From: Ruminococcaceae bacterium UBA1734
GTDB taxonomy: Bacteria > Bacillota > Clostridia > Oscillospirales > Acutalibacteraceae
Direction: 5' to 3'
DNA length: 40,639 nt
Assembly (NCBI GenBank): GCA_002315765.1
Contig: DCIE01000047.1
Location: 1 to 40,639, forward strand
Under the pieces are notes generated by a model. The model had not been told where the DNA came from. It made no database searches and saw nothing but the letters and a program-made list of their open reading frames with translations. Made by a program: the position numbers and the translations under genes. Positions within the stretch are counted from its first letter, which is position 1; each line of letters starts with the position of its first letter. Of this stretch, positions 25,796 through 33,951 are shown in pieces.

Positions 25796-26647
25796 ATGTC
25801 GGTTTATATTACAGCAATATATGAAAACGATAATATTGACGCGCAAATTCCGTTTGCCATCAACAATGCCGGATACATAAAAATTGATGCCATTGACACG
25901 CATACACGCCGTCACGAAGGTCGACTTGATTATTATTTGATATATATTAAATCCGGTGTCGGCTATTTTAAGATTGACAAAACTGTACACGCATTACCTG
26001 CCGGCAGCGTTGTTCTATATCATCCTCACGAACCTCAGGATTACAGTTATTATGCTTGCGACGAACCGGAAGTGTATTGGATTCATTTCAGCGGGACAAA
26101 AATTGAAGGTTTACTAACCGATTTGGATTTAATCGACAAACATATTTTAGAATTTGAAGGCGTTTCCGATGTTATTAACACAACAAATCGCTTAATTAAG
26201 GAACTTAGAGAAAAAGAGGAATATTATGATACAATTTGCGCATCTCGTCTTGTAAACCTGCTTGCAAAAATCGCAAGAAGCATCAAAGCAAAAAACGATA
26301 CGGAAAAACATCCCGTCATTAACGAAATTATTGATTACATGACCGACAATTATGCAACAAACGAATCAATAAAAGACTATGCAAAAATATGTCATATGTC
26401 GGAATCCTCATTCTTTAAGTCCTTTAAGCGAGTTACGGGAATGTCCCCGCAGCATTATAAGACCTTATTAAGAATAAAAACCGCAATGAGCTTGCTTACA
26501 ACTACAGATTTCTCCATCTCTCAGGTTGCGTCTTTGGTAGGATACAACGACAGTTTGTATTTCAGCAAACTCTTCAAAAAAGAAACGAATGTTTCTCCCA
26601 AACAATACCGCATATCCAGTAAAAGCAAAAACGGTCTAAACAACTGA
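25796..26647 (+). CDS. AraC-family transcriptional regulator
   Basis: 283 residues. The N-terminal half (1-165) is a cupin-type sensor domain (HEGRLDYYLIYIKSGVGYF, LPAGSVVLYHPHEPQDY, YWIHFSG). The C-terminal part (about 185-283) holds the two helix-turn-helix motifs of AraC proteins: YAKICHMSESSFFKSFKR with GMSPQHYKTLLRIK, and ISQVASLVGYNDSLYFSKLF with VSPKQYR. ACGAGGA precedes ATG 25796; the ATG at 25792 is out of frame. It is transcribed divergently from the FAD oxidoreductase operon and convergently with the surface-protein gene. It is the only regulator in the locus and the natural candidate to bind the 22-bp-spaced direct repeats before the three minus-strand operons. The effector is probably a sugar released from the glycan. 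Confidence 0.93.
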   Translation: MSVYITAIYENDNIDAQIPFAINNAGYIKIDAIDTHTRRHEGRLDYYLIYIKSGVGYFKIDKTVHALPAGSVVLYHPHEPQDYSYYACDEPEVYWIHFSGTKIEGLLTDLDLIDKHILEFEGVSDVINTTNRLIKELREKEEYYDTICASRLVNLLAKIARSIKAKNDTEKHPVINEIIDYMTDNYATNESIKDYAKICHMSESSFFKSFKRVTGMSPQHYKTLLRIKTAMSLLTTTDFSISQVASLVGYNDSLYFSKLFKKETNVSPKQYRISSKSKNGLNN

Positions 26648-26657
26648 CCGTTAAGTC

Positions 26658-26692
26658 AAAACAGCCGGTGGCACTATTGCCCCGGCTGTTTT
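26658..26692. terminator. Bidirectional intrinsic terminator
   Basis: AAAACAGCCGG, 13-base loop, CCGGCTGTTTT: a perfect 11-bp stem with A-runs and T-runs on the two flanks, so it works in either direction. It lies 10 bp past the AraC stop and 5 bp past the stop of the convergent surface-protein gene, ending both transcripts. Confidence 0.9.
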
Positions 26693-26697
26693 AATAA

Positions 26698-29600
26698 TTA
26701 CAGCTTTTTCTTATGCTTTAATTTCCAAAAAACAAATCCACCTGCCATACATAATACCGCAACACCGATTCCGACAAATAATAATACAATATTGTTACTT
26801 TTGCCGCCAACAACCGATTTTTCGGAAGTATTCACAAGGAAGCTGTTTCCGAAATTGTATTTCGTAACATCATCTGTTACTTCGGACCATTCGTATGAAT
26901 CAATTTTCGTTACAAATTCCGAAGCCTTAAACACACCCATATCTTCAATGATAATGTCGTCAAAATCAAAATTAGCACCTGTTCCCGGTTCTCTTAAATG
27001 GAAAAACAGATAGTGATATACATCATCAACATTTTCTTCGGTTGTAAATGTTAATTCTGCGGTTTTCCACTCTTTATTTTGAATTTTTCCGTAAATCATA
27101 GCAGATAAAAGATTGCTACCAAAACTCTCTCCTGCGGCGTTCCACTCCGTTTTGCCGTTTCCGCTCTTTACAATAAACTGAATAAGAGCCGGTTTATCTA
27201 TACGGTATTTCATTGAAATTTTATATTGATGGTTCGGCAACAAATAGTAGTTTACAGCCACATAATTTGATTTGTACGACTCTTGGTCCCATCTCGCACG
27301 GATAATGTGATTTTTAGAATTTGATGGGTCAACTATTCTTTCAATATACTGTGTACCGGTAACACCTGCCATATCATCCTTCTCGAAATCTATGGTAACC
27401 TTTTTTTGAAGTGTAATTTTTCCGAAAAGAGTTAAGTTTGCGTTCGTGAGAGTTAGTGTTTTACCTACCGGTTTGGTCAATGCTTTATCATAATACCAAC
27501 CCTGAACGGTAAACGGCATAACACTTGCGGTATGCAATGTAATAGTTTCTCCGACTGCTCCGCCCATTTGAGCAAAGTCGATTTTTGTATTATTGTATGT
27601 GGCCTCAAAATTAACTACAACATCAAAGCACTTTATTGAAACCTCATCAAAATAAAACGAATCTGTTCCGCCAACACTTACAAGAATACCCAAATTTTTG
27701 TTTTTATCTGTTATCTCATTTCCGGTAGTAAATGTAAATGTCTTTTCAGACCATTTTTCGCTTTTAATATTATCCATTTTGAAATATGTCGTGCGATCTT
27801 GTATCATATCCCAAGTGTTGATATTCTTGAAGTTAGCAACCACAAAACTATAATTTTTAAGGTTTGTCTTGTATTTTACAGTTACTTGATATGTCTTGTT
27901 ATTTTCTAACTGATACGGGAAAACAACCGAGGTTTGTTTATAATCCGTGGGTTTTCCTGCCGCATTTGAAAGATTTAATACGCCGTCTTGAACCTTACCG
28001 TTGAATATTTTGTATTCACTCGCCTCGGTGAAATCGAAAGTATTAGTAGTACCGTAAACCCATTTGGCATATAGAACAATGCTATTATTACTGCTATTAA
28101 AAGTGTATTTTTTGCCGACCGGTTGACTTAATTCCTTATCATAGTACCAACCATCGAACACATGGGTTTTTCGTCTTGACGGAGACGGAAGTGTAATCGT
28201 CTCATTGTTCGCACCGTATACGGGGTCGAGTGAAGATTCGGTTGTGCCGGTTTCAAAACTGATTTTACATTTCAGTTTGGTGATTTTAACTTCATCAATA
28301 GTGACAGAATCGGTTCCGCCGACTCTGACTAATATTCCAAAATATTTATTTGCATCGGTAACTTGATTTGTGGTAATAAATGTGCAAGTTGCAACAGTGT
28401 AATTTGAAGAAGAAGCGTTTATAACGCCGGCAAATTCAGTTCTTCCCTGCACCATATCCCATTCTGAAGATTTTTTGAAGTTTGAAACCAACATATCAAA
28501 TTTTTCAAGATTTGTTTTATATTTGATTTCTACACGATAACCACAGTTATTCTCCAACTCATACGGGAACAACACCGATGTCTGTTTATAATCCTTAATA
28601 GTTGCATTGGGATTGGATAGAGTTACAACACCGTTTGCAACCGAACCGTTGAACACCTTGTACTCGGAAGGCGTTGAAAAATCATAAAGACTTATGGGAT
28701 TTTCCTCCCATTTTGCATACAACACCTGCTTTTCTTTTTTGAATTGCAGTGTTTCACAACGGTTTATCAATTCAGGGTCAGTATACCAACCTTCTACAGA
28801 ATAATCATGGTATTTTGAATTCGGCAATGTAACAGCTTCGCCGACGGCACCGAACTGTGTTTCCACCTCAAAGCCATCCATATTTGTCACGAAATCAACC
28901 GTACAACTGAGTTTCGTTACTTTGACTTGATCGATAATAAATTCCGCAGTGCCGCCTACCTGAACAAAAATTCCAAGTTGACTATTGGATGTTGTAATTT
29001 TGTTATCGGTAGTAAAAACAAAGGTTTGTGTTGAATAATCCGTGCTCACTATATTAGATATTCCGGCAAACTCCGTTCTGCCTTGTATCATATCCCAAGT
29101 TGATGTATTCTTAAAGTTGCCGATTTTTAAGTTATAGTGTTCAAGATTTGTTTTGTATTTAATTTCTACCCTATATCCGCAGTTGTTTTGTAATTTATAC
29201 GGAAAAACGACAGATGTTTGCTTGTAGTTAGTCATTGTTGCCGCCGAATTACTTAATGACAAAACATCGTTTAAAACGGAACCGTTAAACGCCATACATT
29301 CAGAGGCATCAGAAAAGTCAAAAACATTTTCTACAATTTCCGTCCATTTAGCATATAAGATTTGTTCGTCCTTAGTAAATGCAAGTTCAGAACATTTATT
29401 TATCAATTCCGGTTCCAAATACCATCCATCAAATTTGTAATCGGGATGAATGGGCTTCGGAAGAACAACATTTTCACCAATCGCACCATAAAGCGAATCA
29501 ACTTTTGCATCTTCTAAACCTGTCACAAAACTGACTTTACCCTCGGTTTTTGAAATGGTAATACTCTTAATCGAATACGGATTATTGCTGTTGCTCTTGA

Positions 29601-30582
29601 ATTCGAATCCTAAATACTTGTTTTCGCCACTTACCCAATCAGAACCTATTTGCACCTGAATCTGCTTGCTACCGAATGTTGTACAATTCTCAAAGTTGCA
29701 GGCAGTAGTTTTATGTGTACCGCTGTAGAACTCATTAACCCCGGCTTTGTCCTTATATACGCCGACTTTAACATCATTCATTAATCCCTTATATTCTACA
29801 CTGATTAGGTATGTAGTATTGTTCTCGGGCTTAAACGGCAATAATAAATATGTCATTACCCAGCCCTGTGTAGTAGTAACATTAAGATTGCCGTCGGTTG
29901 TATTAAAGCTAATTGCCTGATTACCTTTGCTTATGGTGTATTTTGAATCACCGAAATTATTAAATACGGCAGGCCAGGTTATTTTATCATCTTCATCGCC
30001 TTGTTTGCCATCATTTATCTCAATTTTAACATTATCAATATAAACTTTGCCAACCGTTCCGGACTGAACAAAAATACCGAAATACTTATATCCCTGACCA
30101 ATTAAACCATTAGTTGTTGAATTAGCATTAAAGCTAAAAGAATACTTGTATCCCGTGCCGGCTGTAATCTGTGTTCCGGCGTTAAGAATTGTGCTTAATC
30201 GCTTTGATTCGGTGCCGTTATCAACTCCCGAATTGGTATCGGAATTACTTGATAATATAATCCATACCTTCGGTGATGATGTATACTCAACATCCACATC
30301 AAACGATATTTTGTAATTTGTTTCAGACGAAAATTCAAACGGTAATCGCGCTCTCGATGCACCCCAGGCATTATTGACACTCATCACAAGTTTTCCACCG
30401 GAAACCGATGCTTCCGTACCTTTTTGCAGTTGGGAGACTTGAGAAAAATCATAAACAGTGCCGTTATTTTCAACTTGCTGATTAGACTGAGCAATGACTT
30501 GAAAATGTACTATTCCGGTTCCCACTAAAAATAACGCAATAGCTAAAATCCATGCTACTCCCAGTTTCATGTATGTCTTCAA
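26698..30582 (-). CDS. Membrane-anchored multi-module surface protein (binding modules plus InlB-type repeats)
   Basis: 1294 residues. AAGGAGG lies nine bases before TTG 30582, which I take as the start; the ATG four codons in is too far from it. A signal segment (about 1-32) is followed by six jelly-roll, CBM-like modules (about 40-190, 205-348, 418-558, 630-768, 843-982, 1060-1225), each with 'Y-x-V/I-x-I/V-x-Y-K' and a terminal 'F-x-I/F-D-x-V' strand. Four InlB-type repeats (about 352-415, 560-625, 770-838, 985-1055) separate them, marked by GWY and LYAKW. A helix (IVLLFVGIGVAVLCMAGGFV) and the basic tail KLKHKKKL anchor the C-terminus; there is no LPXTG. No catalytic domain is visible, so it is probably a cell-surface glycan-binding or spacer protein. 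It ends the surface operon. Confidence 0.85.
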   Translation of the reverse strand: MKTYMKLGVAWILAIALFLVGTGIVHFQVIAQSNQQVENNGTVYDFSQVSQLQKGTEASVSGGKLVMSVNNAWGASRARLPFEFSSETNYKISFDVDVEYTSSPKVWIILSSNSDTNSGVDNGTESKRLSTILNAGTQITAGTGYKYSFSFNANSTTNGLIGQGYKYFGIFVQSGTVGKVYIDNVKIEINDGKQGDEDDKITWPAVFNNFGDSKYTISKGNQAISFNTTDGNLNVTTTQGWVMTYLLLPFKPENNTTYLISVEYKGLMNDVKVGVYKDKAGVNEFYSGTHKTTACNFENCTTFGSKQIQVQIGSDWVSGENKYLGFEFKSNSNNPYSIKSITISKTEGKVSFVTGLEDAKVDSLYGAIGENVVLPKPIHPDYKFDGWYLEPELINKCSELAFTKDEQILYAKWTEIVENVFDFSDASECMAFNGSVLNDVLSLSNSAATMTNYKQTSVVFPYKLQNNCGYRVEIKYKTNLEHYNLKIGNFKNTSTWDMIQGRTEFAGISNIVSTDYSTQTFVFTTDNKITTSNSQLGIFVQVGGTAEFIIDQVKVTKLSCTVDFVTNMDGFEVETQFGAVGEAVTLPNSKYHDYSVEGWYTDPELINRCETLQFKKEKQVLYAKWEENPISLYDFSTPSEYKVFNGSVANGVVTLSNPNATIKDYKQTSVLFPYELENNCGYRVEIKYKTNLEKFDMLVSNFKKSSEWDMVQGRTEFAGVINASSSNYTVATCTFITTNQVTDANKYFGILVRVGGTDSVTIDEVKITKLKCKISFETGTTESSLDPVYGANNETITLPSPSRRKTHVFDGWYYDKELSQPVGKKYTFNSSNNSIVLYAKWVYGTTNTFDFTEASEYKIFNGKVQDGVLNLSNAAGKPTDYKQTSVVFPYQLENNKTYQVTVKYKTNLKNYSFVVANFKNINTWDMIQDRTTYFKMDNIKSEKWSEKTFTFTTGNEITDKNKNLGILVSVGGTDSFYFDEVSIKCFDVVVNFEATYNNTKIDFAQMGGAVGETITLHTASVMPFTVQGWYYDKALTKPVGKTLTLTNANLTLFGKITLQKKVTIDFEKDDMAGVTGTQYIERIVDPSNSKNHIIRARWDQESYKSNYVAVNYYLLPNHQYKISMKYRIDKPALIQFIVKSGNGKTEWNAAGESFGSNLLSAMIYGKIQNKEWKTAELTFTTEENVDDVYHYLFFHLREPGTGANFDFDDIIIEDMGVFKASEFVTKIDSYEWSEVTDDVTKYNFGNSFLVNTSEKSVVGGKSNNIVLLFVGIGVAVLCMAGGFVFWKLKHKKKL

Positions 30583-30608
30583 CAGAATACACCTCCTTAT
30601 AGTTAAAT

Positions 30609-32366
30609 TTATTCTTTTGCAATATTGATTTTGCCAAGTGTTTCCATTTGGTACAAATGTATATAATCAATATAATACTTTGCGGGTATTTCTGTTGTAT
30701 CATCAATTTGTTTGACGAAATCGGCATTTGCACCCGTCAACAGTCCGATAGCAAAATTAACCGGTGCACCATCTGTTGCCGCAAGGAACTCAGCTATGCG
30801 ATAACCATGTTCCGGGTCAACTAAACTGGTTTTCAAATCAACCGTTAAATAGTTAAAGCCATCACAATAGAATTTCATATATGAAGGTGTCCATTCACAT
30901 CCGTAAGTGTGCCAATCATCCGCAAGCGAGTCTACCGTTGTTGAAAGGTATGAAGGACCGCCACTGAAACTATCCATGGTCTTTTTACCCGCCGTAAGAT
31001 GTTGAATATGTCCTTCCAACTTTTGTGCCTCGTTATAAATCAAACCTCTGATTGTGGTGTTTGGCATCCACCAAGTGTGAATTTGGCTTGTAGGTTGATT
31101 GTCTGTTCCGAAGAATTCATAAACATCGACTTCCAGCTTATACATATGTCCTGTTGTTTCCGAACCGAGGAACCAAAATGACGGCCAGCAACCTGCACCT
31201 TTTGGAACCTTTGAGCGTATCTCGCAATACCCGTATGTCCAGTTTACATTTTTGCCTTGAATGTCGGCACCCGTATATCCCGAACTACCGTCAGACAAAG
31301 TTGTCGGTTTGCCGGTAATAATCAGTTGACCATCCTTTACTTCAAAGAAATTACCGCGCTTACAACCGTATGCCTCATACGAGTCGGCTCTCCAATAATT
31401 CGTATTTAACTCCGTGCCGTCAAAATCATCTTGCCATACAAGGCGGTAGCCATCGGTTCCAACGGTTTTCTCATCATATACTCCCGTATAATTAAAGTTT
31501 TTAGGAATGTTAATAGAATCTTTTTTATTATAGCTTTTCAATGACATAGCCAATGCATGAACTCCGGCATTTAAGGAATAATCGTACCCACCGTAAACGA
31601 CCAAATCTTTTCCTTTGTAGTTGATACCGTAGGCATCCTTATCGTCGCCTTTTGTAGCAACAAGAATTCTGTAATTATATTGATGATTATCGCCGCAAAT
31701 AATCGGAACCTCGTATCCCGTTATTTTCTTAATAACGGTTTGAAGCTCTTGACAACCTTTATACACCATACCCGACGGGAAACGGTCGCATTGAATTACG
31801 AATGACGAAATATCAACATTATCTATCTTTAAGTTTGTATCAACAACAGGAGCATAATAATAGTTATAATCCTCCGGAATAACGGAATTGGCATCCTTCA
31901 AAATTTCTTTGCAAAAATAATCAAGTGCATCGTTAAGTGCTGTATCCGAAATTGCATTTATCGCAATATTTCCGTTCTTTACAATAATAACAAAATCTGA
32001 ATTATTATTTGGCCTTTGTTCCAATATCTTTTTTGCTTCATCGGAAAGCGAATATTTTGTATTACCTACTAATATGTTCCTTAACCCATTAGTTATCTCT
32101 TCAGCGTCTGTTAGATAATTAGGTCGCTTTTCGTTGATTGCTCTTGCTGTGCTAAACACACTGCTTTTCACGATTCCAGATAAGTGGTCGTCCATACTTT
32201 CGGGGCGTACAATATTATAATTGAATACGCCATCTACATAGAACGGTAACTTTTTTGAATCTGCATATTGTGTATCACTGCTTTGTTTATTAGCGGATGA
32301 ATTTGTACATCCTACGATTGAAAGCAAGAGAAATAGTGATACTATTGTCAATAGTATTTTCTTCAT
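30609..32366 (-). CDS. GH16 endo-beta-glucanase-like lipoprotein
   Basis: 585 residues from ATG 32366 (GGGGA upstream; ATG 32381 is less likely). The leader ends in lipobox SIVGC (C20), placing the enzyme on the outer face of the membrane. Residues about 45-290 contain two copies of a small alpha/beta domain like those preceding GH20/GH67 barrels (RNILVGNTKYSLSDEA ... NIAINAISDTALNDALDYF, and VIKKITGYEVPIICGD ... DLVVYGGYDYSLNAGVHAL). Residues about 305-575 are GH16: VWQDDFDGTELNTNYW, YGYCEIRSKVPKGAGCWPSF and the active-site line LEVDVYEF (E412, D414, E417). It would cut beta-1,3- or mixed-linkage glucan at the cell surface. It follows the solute-binding lipoprotein gene by 15 bp. Confidence 0.9.
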   Translation of the reverse strand: MKKILLTIVSLFLLLSIVGCTNSSANKQSSDTQYADSKKLPFYVDGVFNYNIVRPESMDDHLSGIVKSSVFSTARAINEKRPNYLTDAEEITNGLRNILVGNTKYSLSDEAKKILEQRPNNNSDFVIIVKNGNIAINAISDTALNDALDYFCKEILKDANSVIPEDYNYYYAPVVDTNLKIDNVDISSFVIQCDRFPSGMVYKGCQELQTVIKKITGYEVPIICGDNHQYNYRILVATKGDDKDAYGINYKGKDLVVYGGYDYSLNAGVHALAMSLKSYNKKDSINIPKNFNYTGVYDEKTVGTDGYRLVWQDDFDGTELNTNYWRADSYEAYGCKRGNFFEVKDGQLIITGKPTTLSDGSSGYTGADIQGKNVNWTYGYCEIRSKVPKGAGCWPSFWFLGSETTGHMYKLEVDVYEFFGTDNQPTSQIHTWWMPNTTIRGLIYNEAQKLEGHIQHLTAGKKTMDSFSGGPSYLSTTVDSLADDWHTYGCEWTPSYMKFYCDGFNYLTVDLKTSLVDPEHGYRIAEFLAATDGAPVNFAIGLLTGANADFVKQIDDTTEIPAKYYIDYIHLYQMETLGKINIAKE

Positions 32367-32381
32367 ACTATAATTCCCCAT

Positions 32382-33767
32382 TTATTTCATCTTATTGACT
32401 AACTCATTTGCCTTTTTAACCGCTGAATCAACTTCATTGTTGTAGCTTGCAAGCTTGGCTGCGACTTGCGAAGGATCCAATCCGTGAGGATTAACCCATG
32501 TCCATATACTTCTGCCGATAATCTTTGCAACACCTGCATAATCATAGAACACGGAATCTTCGCCGCCGTGATACATCTGTCCTAAAATATCATAATAACT
32601 CTTTGCGGTATCGGTTGAAACAAAGGTTTCTTTCATATCGTAGTTTGCAGGGTCTAAGAAATAGCGCAAGAACATACCGGCAGCTTCTGCGTTTTTAGCT
32701 CCATTCACAATTCCGTATGCTCTTAGCAATCCGTTTTTAACGGCTTTGGTGTTTGCGTCGGCATCGGGAGTGTCTATAAAGGCAAGGTCAAGTCCGTCCA
32801 TCGCACTGTAATAGCCGGTTGTCTTAATACCGTATGCATCAGTAATAACCATACCAGTCTTGCCCTGCGTGAATGACGAATTTTCAGTCAATAGACCTTC
32901 CTTGTTCAATTCTGCGACAAATTGATTTGCTTTAACTACACGGGAGTCTTGCATTGTGTTGGTAAATGTTCCTGTTTTATAATCATAATCAACAACACCT
33001 ACACCCATAGAACCGATTAACTTAATAGGATCGGCAATTACACCGCCGTGATAATCCTTGCCGAGCGCATTTACCTGTGCCATACAATTCTTCATGGTTT
33101 CCCATGTCCAATTATTTTCCGCTTTGTATTCAGCAGGAGTTTTAATACCGTTTGATTCCATAAGTTCGCGGTTATAAATAACACCGACGCAACTATGCCA
33201 TACACTGTTCATAGTATTTACGGCATAAACCTTATTGCCTACGCTATGCGCATGAATTACCGGCTGGCTCCAAATAGGTTCGTTTAGATCAACTCCGGTA
33301 ACAGAGAATTCCTGTGCAATTTGCAATGTGAATGGGAAATCCGCATTATCAACAAAAATATCCGGCGCATTTCCTCCGGCTATCAGAGCTTGCAATTCTT
33401 TTACATAACCGTCTTGAGAGCAATATACAAGTTCAACATCAATTCCGTATTTTTTCTCAAAGCTTTTTATTACACTTGCGGCTTCGGTTGTGGTATGGTC
33501 AATCCAAGTCGCAAATTTAATTTTTTGTCCCTTGTACTTTTCAATGCCTTCATAGGGGTTATAATCAGCGTAATCCTTACCGTTATATCCAATAGTCGAA
33601 TCCGGCTCAATATAGAGAACCTCGCTTGTGTTGTTATCGGAATTACCGCCTGTTTTGTTTGAATCCTTAGTAGGATTTTCAGTGCTTCCGCCACAAGCCG
33701 CCATTGTTAAGGCGGTAAGTGTTGCCAAAGCAATACAAAGAATTTTTTTTGCCGTTTTAATGCTCAT
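32382..33767 (-). CDS. Extracellular sugar-binding lipoprotein of an ABC importer
   Basis: 461 residues, family-1 solute-binding protein. The leader ends in the lipobox MAACGG (C25), followed by a Ser/Asn/Thr-rich linker and the mature fold (IKFATWIDHTTTEAASVIKSF, ELQALIAGGNAPDIF, AAGMFLRYFLDP). GGAGAAAG precedes ATG 33767. No permease genes adjoin it; it is encoded among the surface enzymes. The permease pair at 12375-14261 has no dedicated binding protein and is the obvious partner, assuming joint regulation by the AraC protein. Expression may be tuned by the hairpin in its leader at 33811-33854. Confidence 0.92.
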   Translation of the reverse strand: MSIKTAKKILCIALATLTALTMAACGGSTENPTKDSNKTGGNSDNNTSEVLYIEPDSTIGYNGKDYADYNPYEGIEKYKGQKIKFATWIDHTTTEAASVIKSFEKKYGIDVELVYCSQDGYVKELQALIAGGNAPDIFVDNADFPFTLQIAQEFSVTGVDLNEPIWSQPVIHAHSVGNKVYAVNTMNSVWHSCVGVIYNRELMESNGIKTPAEYKAENNWTWETMKNCMAQVNALGKDYHGGVIADPIKLIGSMGVGVVDYDYKTGTFTNTMQDSRVVKANQFVAELNKEGLLTENSSFTQGKTGMVITDAYGIKTTGYYSAMDGLDLAFIDTPDADANTKAVKNGLLRAYGIVNGAKNAEAAGMFLRYFLDPANYDMKETFVSTDTAKSYYDILGQMYHGGEDSVFYDYAGVAKIIGRSIWTWVNPHGLDPSQVAAKLASYNNEVDSAVKKANELVNKMK

Positions 33768-33810
33768 AATATCTTTCTCCCATAAAAAATTTAGTTGTAA
33801 TAATGAGTAT

Positions 33811-33854
33811 GAAAGACCGATTTTCTCTCTTGCCGTTAAGAAAATCAGTCTTTC
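33811..33854 (-). terminator. 16-bp hairpin between the dockerin-GH16 gene and the lipoprotein gene
   Basis: On the minus strand GAAAGACTGATTTTCT pairs with AGAAAATCGGTCTTTC across a 12-base loop; the one imperfect pair is G-U on this strand but A-C on the other, so it is an RNA structure of the minus strand. No U-run follows (CATACTCATTATT), so full termination is unlikely. It probably acts as a processing or stability hairpin, or a leaky terminator, giving different levels of the enzyme and the binding protein. The rest of the 33768-33951 gap shows no convincing promoter. Confidence 0.55.
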
Positions 33855-33951
33855 GTTATTGCTTTCATTTTAAGCGACAAGAATCGTTTTCTAATCGGTA
33901 TTTTGCTAACCTAAGAAACAAACTACCGAATTAAATTATAAATGCTGACGC

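Noticed and set aside
30469..30582. LPXTG sortase anchoring of the large surface protein
   Set aside because: No LPXTG-like motif precedes the C-terminal helix; a plain membrane anchor is all that can be supported.
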